Below, one piece after another: positions 1 through 10,437 of a DNA stretch of 64,000 nt. Position 1 is the first letter of the stretch. Every line of letters begins with the position of its first letter. The notes below the pieces were generated by a model. The model did not search any database. It was not told the DNA's origin and saw nothing but the letters and a program-made list of their open reading frames with translations. The stretch is from Paralvinella palmiformis. Lineage: Eukaryota > Annelida > Polychaeta > Terebellida > Alvinellidae. Where the stretch lies: contig JAODUP010000275.1 in assembly GCA_025642065.1 (NCBI GenBank), forward strand, positions 489,001-553,000, read 5' to 3'. The position numbers and the translations under genes were made by a program.

Positions 1-330
1 AGGATTTTACTGATAGCTTACAAATCTATTAATGGAATTGCACCTGAATATCTCCGAATAAGCCTCGGTTTAATAGAATTAGAAAGTTACTACAAAAAAA
101 TCATATATTTAACAAAGTAGGCTCCATTTTGTAAAATAGATTGACAGAGGAGATTAGAAGATAGCTCAAAGATGCTTAACCAGTTAAATAACAATGACTG
201 TTCAACAATTCTAAAGGGATTTTAAATAAACCATACTTATGTTTTAACTTTATAATGCCTCAGAATGGCTGTTGTTAATAAGTGTTTTTGTAAATTTATA
301 TTATTATTATTTGTATTATTACGATATGTT
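1..330 (+). mobile_element. 3' end of a decayed CR1/Jockey-type LINE
   Basis: Reading from base 1, the plus strand encodes a peptide beginning RILLIAYKSINGIAPEYL. This matches the conserved tail region that follows the reverse transcriptase in CR1/L2/Jockey-like LINEs (consensus of the type LLLTYKALNGLAPEYL). The frame meets a stop near 118. A further recognisable stretch downstream (LEDSSKMLNQLN) fits the usual segment ending in KTHLF, with frame breaks. An AT-rich ATT-repeat tail follows near 300. The element enters from outside the window, so its length is unknown. Family assignment is by motif memory only. Confidence 0.6.
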
Positions 331-1253
331 AATAATCCACTGATCTGGCAAAGCTGAAAATAATCAAAACCTTTATACCACTATCACCAGTATGTTTATA
401 TTATACACTAAGATTATCAGACAGAACACATGATTTAGTTCATTACTATTATCAATTTATAGTTTATATATTAATATTGGTTTCACAGTCTACTGACCAG
501 TTAGGAGTAGACCAGATGAAATGTGAATATAATGTACTCAATGTCAAGAAAATACATCAATATTATTTTTATGTTATTATAAATCAGTGTGTGTGTGTGT
601 GTGTCTGTGTGAGAGAGACCGAGATATCTAATAATTAAATACTTGATATTACAAGGGTCAATACACCCCCACTGATTATAGAATGTTTATAATATAAATG
701 GAACATCACGACTGAGGTCATTTAATGTCAGCTCTATTTAGTTGACATTTATATCACTGTGGACTAATTCTAAACCACAAACTGACAGCGACACAGAAGA
801 CACTTTATAAAACACATTAAAGCTAATAACTAAGTTTTAATAAATGGTTTCATATTAAACACTAAACTGCTCCATAAGTTATGGTGACTCAGTGACTACG
901 AAGCGGAGAGATTATCACTGACCCAATGGCCGACTCAGGAAAATATTATATTACTCTTAATAATCCACATATTAATAGACAGCTTTAAACTTGCTCCTCC
1001 TCAGGGAGTTCAAGGTTTATATATATATAGGGTAAAAAATTATATAATAAAATAATTATATAAAAAATTATATATTTTTTGGGAAAGTAATACAATGAAA
1101 CCCACCCCAAATTTAAAAAAACATCATAAAATATTACTGTTTTATGGTTACTCCTGAAGACACTAAAGACTAAATGGGCAGATTGACCTCTCCAAAGGTA
1201 ACAATGAAGTGAAAGATGAAACATCTTTCACACATGGCTAAGCACACTACCAG
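331..1253. other. AT-rich spacer downstream of the zinc-finger gene
   Basis: No gene or RNA is recognisable. There is a short (GT)n run at 587-604. A segment near 752-775 resembles part of the SINE family B tail (see 42480-42722), but it is too short to assign firmly. Confidence 0.4.
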
Positions 1254-1444
1254 TTAGGCCACAGATGCAGCCATTACTCCATCGATGACAAATAATACAC
1301 CAGCACGTTTTCTATACTCACACTGTCCCCATTTTATTAGTGTCTTTCCAGCCATCCTGTGCTCCAGGCTCTCACAATGCTGTATCACGTCTGTTTTATC
1401 GACAGCCGAAAAGTCACAGTTTCGACAATGAAACATCTTGCCAG
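1254..1444 (-). CDS. Zinc-finger gene, last visible coding exon (third C2H2 finger)
   Basis: This exon encodes GKMFHCRNCDFSAVDKTDVI and continues to a C-X2-C-X12-H-X5-H finger, then about 34 residues to a stop at 1254. The acceptor (TGCAG at 1449-1445) and phase match the exon ending at 5076. A GTGAGT donor-like site lies inside the exon at about 1325-1320. If it is used, the tail after the finger would be replaced by exons outside the window. Confidence 0.65.
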
Positions 1445-4400
1445 CTGCACGCAAAGATAAAATACAATGAATGAATTAGAATGGATGCCAATTAAAGTTA
1501 AAAAGACACAGAGACAACATCTACAAAATAGTGGCATGACAATCAACCATAGATCAGGATGGTTAACAGAGATGAAGAAGGAGCATTTATTAGAATCATT
1601 GTAAACAGTATTCTAATAAAATCATACATATATTTGTATTATGTGATGTACTAAAGGGACTGTTTTCATAACATGTTTGTATTATCCTGTGTTGTTAAGC
1701 CAAATTATTTTGTTCAGGTAAACACAAGTATGCACATACCAAGTTTAAAACATATAACTAGCCAGATACCTGATAGGTGGATCTCAGGAAAATACCAGTC
1801 TGTCTAGTCCTCCTCATAGACAATTTGTTGTTTGTTGAATAAAATTAATTTAATTATTGTCTGATTGACTGCTTAGGTGTTTATAAAATTGGTATATTCC
1901 ATATTTCTCATATAAATGTATAAAAAGATAGGTACCGAGACACGCATACATATACAGCATAATGATTTTATTACATAGACGCTGTCAAATACAACTAGCC
2001 TATTTTGCCTTATCTATATGTATACAGATAACATGTGACAACTTAATTAGAGAGCCATAGTCTATACTCTATTTCAAAATTCAATATGTGTGTAGCCAGA
2101 ACGTATCCCACAGAGATATTCTTCTAAACTGGAAAAAGACACCAGCTTAAATGTTAGCATACCAAATCTAGTACCTACTGGGTACTTTGATGATAATTCA
2201 TCATATCTGTATACATTCTGTTGCGAAATGGAAACATTTATTGGGGGTTAATTTTAATAACCAGTATTTCCTCATAATTTCTTGCTGTTGTGGAAAATAT
2301 ACTTATCTGTTGGTTAACAGACCACCCTGAAATCCTATACTTGTATATATTAAATTGTACCACATTCAGACAAACTACATTTAATCTATTTCAAGTAATG
2401 TAAAAGTATCATCTTTTACATGGTTTTATAATTAATATTTCCATTACAATATCCATCATCAGATGGAACCAACTGAGTAAATCATCTGATTACCAGATGC
2501 CTGGGTAACTTAGTATAACAAAGGCAAATACTACCTGGAATATTTGTAGTTTATTTAATACTAATATACAGGGTTGAAGTTTAACCAAAGTTAAACTAGT
2601 TTAGACCAGCCCAGTCAGTTTTATAAGTTTAACTCACTTTAAAGTGGTTTAGACCAACCCAGTAAGTTTTACTAGTTTAAGCCAAAAAGGTTTTAAACCC
2701 AGTAAGTTTAAAATTTAACCCATTTTAAACTGGTTTAGACCAACCCAGTCAGTTTTACAAGTTTAACCCATTTTAAACTGGTTTAGACCAACCTAGTAAG
2801 TTTTATAAGTTTAACCCATTTTAAAGTGGTTTAGACCAACCCAGTAAGTTTTACAAGTTTAACCCGTTTTAAACTGGTTTAGACCAACCCAGTAAGTTTT
2901 ACTAGTTTAACCCATTTTAAACTGGTTTAGACCAACCCAATAAGTTTTACTAGTTTAAGCCATGTTAAACTGGTTTAGACCAACCCAGTAAGTTTTACAA
3001 GTTTAAGCCATGTTAAACTGGTTTAGACCAACCCAGTAAGTTTTACAAGTTTAAGCCATGTTAAACTGGTTTAGACCAACCCAATAAGTTTTACTAGTTT
3101 AAGCCATGTTAAACTGGTTTAGACCAACCCAGTAAGTTTTACTAGTTTAAGCCATGTTAAACTGGTTTAGACCAACCCAGTAAGTTTTACAAATTTAAGC
3201 CATGTTAAACTGGTTTTCCCCAAAAGTTTTTATTGTTTTAAAAAAATGTAAAACTGGTTTAGACCAACCCAGTAAGTTTTACTATTTAACCCTTTTAAAA
3301 GGGTTTTAACCCGCCCCCTAATTTACAAATTTAACCCCTTTTAAATGGTTTAGACCAACCCTAGTTTTAAAGTTTAACCCCTTTTAAAGGGTTTTGACCA
3401 ACCCAGTAAGTTTTAAAGAACCCCTTTTAAAGTGGTTTTCCAACCCCGTTTTTAAAGTTTAACCAATTTTTAAAGTGGAACCAACCCCTAAGTTTTAAAG
3501 TTTTAACCATTTAAACTGGTTTAGACCAACCCAGTAAGTTTTACTAGTTTAACCCGTTTTAAACTGGTTTAGACCAACCCAGTAAGTTTTACTAGTTTAA
3601 GCCATGTTAAACTGGTTTAGACCAACCCAGTAAGTTTTACTAGTTTAACCCTTTTAAACTGGTTTAGACCAACCCAGTAAGTTTTACTAGTTTAACCCGT
3701 TTTAAACTGGTTTAGACAAACCCAATAAGTTTTACTAGTTTAAGCCATGTTAAACTGGTTTAGACCAACCCAGTAAGTTTTACTAGTTTAAGCCATGTTA
3801 AACTGGTTTAGACCAACCCAGTAAGTTTTACTAGTTTAAGCCATGTTAAACTGGTTTAGACCAACCCAGTAAGTTTTACTAGTTTAAGCCATGTTAAACT
3901 GGTTTAGACCAACCCTAGTAAGTTTTACAAGTTTAAGCCATGTTAAACTGGGTTTTCCTCAGGAAGTGTATATTGATTCACAAATTGATATATTTAACTT
4001 ACAAATAATTAGTCAACATCACATGACAGTAATTATGCAGGATGTTATGTTTTGTTAGCGGCTTAAACCAACTGATCTGTTCTGTGATTGCTTTGTTTTT
4101 TGGGGAGAATCCCCAAGCTATCACTTATTCGGCACTGCCTCTATGTTGGAGTGGTTGAGAACATTCCTCCCGCACCACTCACAGGGGAGCAGTACGGAAA
4201 GATGGAGCCGAAATACCCTGAGGGTGGTCACTGCCAGAGTGTTTTACGTCCTCAGGGGGTTTATAACACCCCCTTTAATTTTTAAAATTCAGTGGAGATG
4301 GCAGCACCATTTAATATAGTCAACCACCCACAATGTTGTGAGCCGAGAAATTAATCCCTGGAAAAGTTTCGATTTCTTGCTGGGATCGAACCTGTGACCC

Positions 4401-6960
4401 TTGGCACAAAGTGCCGGGTGCTCATAGATGACGTCTGAATACTTTGTTTGTTAAATGTTACATACACTGTGTGCTTTATAGTGACAGTAAATGTTAATTT
4501 CACTTTTATTTATTCAATTAGTGGTGAATTATACCTGAAAATTAGTTTAACCCAGATTCATCCCAAAATGGGGGTTTAGCTCAACCCGGCTAAAACCCTG
4601 GAAATACAGTTGAATTTGTCAACATTTCTAGATAAATAAAATTGTAGACTAGCTGTATGGGACTGATTCAAATTCAGTTGATATTTAAATATCACAAATT
4701 TAACAAAAGACTGACATTTCATTCATCATAACCTAAATGATACAAAAAAATTACTTTTCAGCTTTGATTTTTAACTTTTTTATTAATTTATTATAGATAG
4801 ATATTGCACTATTTTATGTGTTCAGGGTTATCAGAGCAAGCCATTATCAACTGTCAGATCCTCAAGAAATATTGAAGTGTTTCATTGAAAGACAAGGACA
4901 CTTCTGATCAAAACAATAACAAATGTATGGCTAATGCTGAACAGAAAATGAAAACGTGGCTTATAAATTCTACTTTAAATTAGCCATATATACGAGCCTT
5001 TATAGTGGAAAAACAAGAATATGCCAGAATTAGGTTGGAATAAAGAAGTATAAGAAATAAATCTGAGCAACAGACCTGCATGTTTTGATTCGTGAACCCT
5101 AAAATGTATGAGCCATTTGTAGATTTTGCCACAGAATCGACAGATGAACATCTTGCTGCGATCGTCCTCTGTCTGTTTATCACCAAGATGCTCCTCTTTA
5201 ATATCTGTTTTTATCTGAGAGTCTGTTGTCGAACCTGCAATTTCATTTGGCATGGGTACTTTAGAAATGGCCTTAATGTCAGAGCTGGGTTTCAACGTGG
5301 GGGTTTGTTGTAAATGTTCAACTGGTGGCTTCATATCTGAGGTTATCTCAGAGATGTTAACATTTGACTTCTGACACAACTCTCCAGCCTCCAGTAATGT
5401 CGGAGGAGGTCTACTCGGGCTCGATATATTACTGACATCATCTGATAAGATCGGCATTAAATCTTCCTGTCTCTCCAGATTTGGCATTATTGGATCATCC
5501 TCCTCATCATCATCATCGATGTCCTCATTGCTATCGCCAACATCCTCATCTGTATCATCCACCTCATTATTCTGAATGCCATTACAGGGAATGAAGTACG
5601 CTTTAAATTCTGTGGAGTTCTGACGTTTAAGCCTCACCTTCGGTACACGTGGCTTGTCAGATGACGGCGTTGGCAGTGATGTGATTGGACTGAGATGCGG
5701 TGGCGAGTCCGATGTCGATGTTGGCCTAAAGGTGAATGGCTGCAGAGAACAATTACGACGTGACATTATTTTGCCCGGAGTTCGGTGCAGATTCTTCTTT
5801 AGCCTGGCCTTGGTTCTGGTACGCGACTTTACCCTGTCCTTGACCTTGTTCATGATCGATGGCTGCTGACACGCACTCGACGTAGAAGATCGTCGACCAT
5901 AAGGGAACCTAACTTCTTGATATGATGGGTGTTTTGTGATTAGATGTGGCTCCTTAAGACTTTCATTTGGACGTACTTTACCTCGGTGACTAGATTCATT
6001 TGAGATCTCATCTTGTGCTGGTTCTAGTTTAATTTCTGGTAGTTTTTTGTGGCTACATTCTGGAAACATGGTGACCTTGTTACTGTTATGTTGGCTCGCC
6101 TTACTATCTGATAAATCTGAAGAGCACCCATTTTCAGACTTATTCCCTTTGGATTTATTATCTGGTGTCCTAGGAGGCACAGGATCCTCAATAGGTCCTC
6201 GATGTTGTAAACCTTCTTGCGTACTGGGACATGACCCTTGGAATGTTTGAACACTTGGTATGTCAGGACAACCCGAAGCTTGTTGAATGGATCCGGATGA
6301 TGGCGAATGTGATTTAGAGGGAAGCGACAGGTCATATGGTTCAGAAGGTGAGCGAGATGACGCAGACTGGCTGCCATCTGAGTGATGACTCTCCCCGTTC
6401 TGCTCCGGTCTAGTGAAATGTTTCCCTGAGTCATCACATGGAACCTTTTTGAAACTGTTGGTGCCGCTCAGATCGGAATCGCAAGCATCGACATCACCGT
6501 ATATTGACTTCAGGATGTCGATTTCAAATGGCTCCTTCTCATCAGGTGCCTGTTTGCCTTCTACCTGAGCTGCCTGAAAACATGCAGGCATTTTATTTAA
6601 AGAAATCCTGCGTTTTTTAACCACGGGTCTTTGCCTTTTCTTTGTCACTTTATTCTTCTGTTTACCGATGGCTAGCGTGTGCTGCGGACGTTTGTGCTGT
6701 TTTACACGATGCTTGAATTTCCTAGGCACGTGGCATTCATCCCAATCTATTGTAATCTCCGATGTCAGATCTGGCTCGGTGTAGGCATTTACAGCATCCA
6801 TCTGACACGCAACGTGCTCTATGTCAACCATCACCTCGGCATTCGATTCGATCCCGTGCACCTTGTAGCGATGGGCACGCAGAGCTCGAACTGTGTGAAA
6901 CACCCCCTCGCAGAAGTCGCACTCAAACAGTACACGCGGTGGACTTCCCGGACACTCCAT
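1254..6960 (-). CDS. C2H2 zinc-finger protein, probable transcriptional regulator (2 coding exons)
   Basis: Exons 6960-5076 and 1444-1254 join across an intron of about 3.6 kb. The first exon ends in phase 1 (donor CAG|GTCTGT), and the second begins with the two missing bases after a TGCAG acceptor. The junction restores an alanine inside a normal inter-finger linker, HESKHAAGKMFHC. The predicted protein has 691 residues. Finger 1 uses C14, C17, H30 and H35. Finger 2 uses C607, C610, H623 and H627. Finger 3 uses C635, C638, H651 and H657. Residues 80-123 and 372-402 are very basic, and 467-489 are strongly acidic. PYDLS at 208-212 fits the CtBP-binding motif PxDLS. IKLE (310-313) and IKEE (587-590) fit the SUMO consensus. 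A nuclear DNA-binding repressor is inferred from this combination. The ATG at 6960 follows an in-frame TAG, so it is the first available start in this exon, but an upstream exon spliced into this frame cannot be excluded. I do not recognise the orthologue. Confidence 0.75.
2571..3957. repeat. Minisatellite, 48-bp unit, about 29 copies
   Basis: Each unit carries GTTTAGACCAACCCAGTAAG followed by a TTTTAC(T/A)AGTTTAA(G/C)CC block and a TTAAACTG block. For example, the AGACCAACCC anchor recurs at 3121 and 3169. Each unit can fold: ACTGG pairs with CCAGT 11 bases later. Units between about 3212 and 3510 are badly scrambled, with altered homopolymer lengths, whereas units on both sides are nearly identical. 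Subtypes ending GCCATG and CCCATT or CCCGTT are interspersed, which suggests higher-order turnover. Confidence 0.95.
4100..4435 (-). repeat. tRNA-derived SINE-like relic
   Basis: Read on the minus strand, positions around 4383-4400 give GGTCACAGGTTCGATCCC, a good Pol III B-box/T-loop sequence. It follows a stretch resembling a tRNA 5' half (GAGCACCCGGCAC). The rest of the block, on the plus strand, is GC-richer than its surroundings and has no long open frame of interest. No terminal duplication was found. Confidence 0.4.
5076..6960 (-). CDS. Zinc-finger gene, long coding exon (residues 1-628)
   Basis: The frame is open for 1885 nt, far longer than chance in this AT-rich sequence. The codons encode a typical low-complexity regulator (Ser/Pro/Asp/Lys rich) bounded by a C2H2 finger at each end. 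Beyond the donor at 5075/5074 the frame continues for 33 residues of hydrophobic, finger-free sequence before a stop, which looks like intron read-through. All other open frames in this interval are shadows of this exon. Confidence 0.85.
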
Positions 6961-7839
6961 TCTGGTACGGTGATGGTATCTAGGCTACCGATGACAACAC
7001 AAATTGACATTAAGATGGTCACTATGGAAGTCACATTGTCACATCTCTGAAGAAAAAAAAGGGCAAAAGTGGATGACGTTTGTATCTGACATAACTCCAA
7101 TAATACATATTTATGATGTAAAACATTTCTTTTGCTAAACAATAACAAACTGGAACAATTATAAGTCAACGGTAACTGATTACCTCAGAATATGATAACA
7201 ATAATAAACAATCATCAATACAATGTACATCACCCAAATATAAATATGACGCGTGGCCATTATACACTCAGTTGCATTAATTATATTTCTTTATTTGCAC
7301 CAGACACAGTATGTGATAAAGTCCATATTCAAATTAATATACTTTTTTTACAAGGAAACTATAGCAACAATAAAACATTACTTTAAAAATAACTTTCTGC
7401 GTGTATTAAAAATCAGAACTGCTTTTAAAGGAGAAAACATTCCCCCTTGACATACACTGTTACTATTATCAGAACAGCATACCATCTATTATGATCTAAT
7501 GGAGAACAGCTGTTTACAATATAATGGAGAATGATTGTTTACAATATAAAAAAGCAATAAATAAAACAATTTATGCTTTGTATAATATATTGTAAGTTTT
7601 TATTAAAAAATATAACTGATTTCACCACTGAATAAAAACACTGGACCTTCCTAGAAGCACAATCTATGAACCTTATATGAAACTGAAATGTAAACACTTG
7701 AAAATTAACCCTGTATAACTGAATAATATACCTATAATCACCGAAAGTTATGAGAAATGCACGCTGTTGAAAAATACACATAAACAAATGTTACTGATCT
7801 GTAGTTTATCACACTAATTAAACTTAAAGTGGGAATTCC
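6961..7839. other. Upstream region of the zinc-finger gene, no feature recognised
   Basis: AT-rich sequence expected to hold the 5' UTR, upstream exon or promoter of the minus-strand gene. The minus strand has a possible acceptor-like TAGCCTAG just upstream of the 6960 ATG. No TATA box or other site can be assigned with confidence. Confidence 0.3.
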
Positions 7840-9840
7840 ATTTCCTGTTGTCCTAAGCAGTCAGGGTATACTATTTTCCATCTGTATAAATAGGACTCTC
7901 CATAGAAAGGCTTCTGTTTCTCTTCCCCTCTCATGATTCAACTAATTCACTCTGCAATTCTTTTTCCAAAAATTTCAATGATAAGATCACTCAAATTCAT
8001 GCTTCTTTCCCAGTTTCTGCTTTTAGTTGTAATATTGATTTTCCAGCTGTACATCACCCTTGCACAGTGTTTAAAGCAGCCTCACTTACTGAAGTTGATA
8101 AACTGATTCTATCATCCCCTAATAAGTCCTGTGAACTTCATCCTATCCATACATTTATGCTAAAAAAACTGTCTTCACACACTAATTGTTCCAATTACCA
8201 AGTTAATAAAAAAATTACATACCCATGTAATCCCTCTTCTTAAGAAACCATTTTTACCAGTCAATGACCAAAACAGCAATAGACCTATTTCTAACCTATC
8301 TTTCTTATCTACAGTATTAGAAAAAGTTGTATCCAGTTGTTTGAATGTTTATTTAAACTATAATCACTTATCTAATGTTTTTCAGTTTGTTTACAAAACA
8401 ATTCATTCTAAATTGCTCTAATCAAAGTTCACAACAACATAACACTAAACATAGACATAAGAAAGGTCACAGCATGAATACTTTTAGATTTATCTGCAAC
8501 TTTTGACACCATTAATTATTCTGTTCTTCTAGATCGCCTCACTTATTGATATGGCATATCAGGCACAGCACTCAATTGGATGCCCTCATTCTTAACAAAT
8601 AGGTCTCAATCGATAAAAATAATAAACTGTTTTTCAGAGGCAGTTCCCATGTAGGCTTGGTTACTGCAACTCTTTTTTTTATAACATCGCACCTAAGGAT
8701 ATTGCAAAATTTCAGTGTGTTCAGAACTGCTTAGGTAGGGTTCTCATATGGGCTCTTCAGTTTTCTCATTCTGTACCATTTTGTCAATTCCAAATATATT
8801 GATTCCAATTCAATTTTTTTTCCTAATACAATTTACCATGGGTAGGTACTCCGAGTACCTATTTGGAATATCTACTCAGAGTAGTTTATATTCCAAATAG
8901 GATTGTCATAGAAGAAATATTTCTGAATTAAAAAATTAAATGGTAAATTAATTTGTGGATTTAAATTTTGTTTGCTTATTCTAAACATTGAATGGGGGTA
9001 AATTCCTAAATAGCAATATCTCTATATAGATTAGAGGCATGCTATGTGGTGGTGTCACAGTGTTGTAGGTGAAGCCTACAGTATCCAGACCATTTTAATT
9101 GGTTAAATGCTTACCTGGGGTGCCAGTCAGTGTGCATATCTGATATATATATATATATATATACATACATACATATATATATAGAACCAAAGTTCTGGAT
9201 CAGTTTGGTTCCAGTATTTTGGTAACACCACATGTAAGTGTTAACCTTGTAAAAATGGTAAATTGATTTGTAGATTTAATTTTTTGGTAGGAAACTTCAA
9301 TTCCAATTCTCTCAATTCCTTTTTTTTTAAATAATCAATTCCAATTCCGGAATTGACCCCATGTCTGTACTGTACCACTCCTGAAATAACTTCATCAGCT
9401 CTCTTTTCAATCTCGCATCATTTTCAAACTCTGTACCATTGCCTATCAAACTCTTTCTTTCAGAGAATGTTTGTATTAATTCTCCAAGCCTTCTTTAGCA
9501 CCCAAGCCCAGAGAATTCTGTTCATCTGGTTTTCACTTGTTCTCTGTTCCTAGGGTTAAAATTCATTCGGGCACTTTTGCTTTTTCAGTTGCTGTCCTTA
9601 CTCTTTGCAATTCACTCCCTGAACATGTTAAGCATAGATTCTTTTCATCACTATCTGAATACTCATCTTTTCAAACTTGCTTATTACTATTAAGTTTTCA
9701 CTGCATCTGATCATTTGTTAAAGAATTTTGCATTGTACCTTGACTATGATTGTAACCCCTATTACTAGCTGTCACACTGAGCTCAATTAACTTCAAGGAT
9801 ATTGGCACTATAGAATTTTTATATTATTATAATATTGAAG
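7840..9840 (+). mobile_element. Decayed CR1-like LINE (family X), interrupted by a MITE
   Basis: The plus strand, with many stops and frameshifts, encodes successive reverse transcriptase landmarks. These are LSSPNKSCELHPIHTFMLKK (SPxKSCxLDPIP type) at about 8100, NRPISNLSFLSTVLEKVV at about 8280, FDTINYSVLLDRL at about 8500, then a YCNSLF-type segment and VQNCLGRV at about 8730. After the MITE (8777-9367) the coding relic resumes with the C-terminal region, including a FAVAVLTLCNSLPEHV-like block. It ends in a tail containing GGATATTGGCACTATAGAA followed by ATT repeats. The same family occurs at 10319-10437, 13171-13790 and 18111-18215. Confidence 0.75.
8777..9367. mobile_element. hAT-type MITE, copy A, inserted into LINE family X
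   Basis: The right end is GAATTGACCCCATGTCTG, matching copies B (34950) and C (54860). The left end is damaged (CATTTTGTCAATTCC). The flanking 8-mers are TTCTGTAC (8769-8776) and TACTGTAC (9368-9375), 7 of 8 identical. Removing the element and one flank restores LINE sequence matching the uninterrupted copy near 13650. It is longer than B and C (591 against 221 and 280 bp), with a unique middle containing a (TA)n/(TACA)n run at 9145-9182 and unrelated sequence. It shares the TTCTGAATTAAAAAATTAAA block and the GGTAGGTACTC core. Confidence 0.8.
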
Positions 9841-10318
9841 TCTCTTAACTGCAGCAGATGATGAAAGGACAGTCAAGGTATTTCATGTCAAGTTTTCCCA
9901 GGAGTGGTGTTTATTGATGAATCTTTTAATGTTGGAATGAAGTGCTGACAGATAGTCCTGGATCTCAGGTTCCAGAAAGGTCTTGTCACCTTGATGACAA
10001 AATCATCTTTAGACTGACTCACGACAAAGATAAACACGTTGTGAGGCTAACTGGAATTACTTTGGCCACTGAATACATGATCTAGCAATAAATGTGAACT
10101 GATCTGGTAATATTTGAATAATTAATAAATAACTTTATTAATATTATGTACTGTATCATGCAGATAATTAGTACATATAACAAGTATAGTGAAATCTGAC
10201 AGAAGGGGATAAAATCATAATATTGATGTTTAGATATGATAGGACAAGGTAAGTAAATAACTGTACACCTGATGTAATCATAAACATTTACCCTGGTTAT
10301 GATCATATTTATAATGCA
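9841..10318. other. AT-rich spacer, no gene seen
   Basis: No motif, repeat or open frame of note. Confidence 0.3.
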
Positions 10319-10437
10319 AGTGATTATACCCGGACTATGACTACGAGTTAGCCCCCCCGTACTAGGTGTACCACAGCACGATTCTCTTCGAGGATATTGG
10401 CGCTATAGAAGTTGTGTAATTATTATTAAATAAAATT
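10319..10437 (+). mobile_element. 3' tail of LINE family X
   Basis: This segment runs GATTATACCCGGACTATGAC through CGAGGATATTGGCGCTATAG to an ATTATTATT tail. It matches the tails at 9782-9840 (+), 13171-13270 (-) and 18111-18215 (-). It carries only the 3' UTR, as expected of a 5'-truncated insertion. Confidence 0.7.

Larger units (their letters stand above)
2569..4600. mobile_element. Possible hAT-like element carrying the minisatellite
   Basis: The sequence begins CAGGGTTGAAGTTTAACC at 2569 and ends with AACCCGGCTAAAACCCTG at 4600, so the outer 7 bases are inverted. Its last 80 bp (4519-4600) are closely related, in opposite orientation, to 35571-35650. That segment lies downstream of a hAT transposase C-terminus (35824-36070). 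The flanking 8-mers (CTAATATA and GAAATACA) match at only 5 of 8 positions. The element is therefore an inference, not a demonstrated insertion. Confidence 0.35.
1445..5075 (-). other. Intron of the zinc-finger gene
   Basis: About 3.6 kb between the two coding exons. It contains the 48-bp minisatellite (2571-3957), a tRNA-like SINE relic (about 4100-4430) and an 80-bp segment (4519-4600) shared with the 35.6 kb region. The part from 1460 to 2560 shows nothing else recognisable. Confidence 0.6.

Noticed and set aside
6024..6437. 137-codon frame antiparallel-shifted within the zinc-finger exon, and other frames between 4975 and 7169
   Set aside because: Shadow frames of the long coding exon. 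Their composition follows from the true frame.
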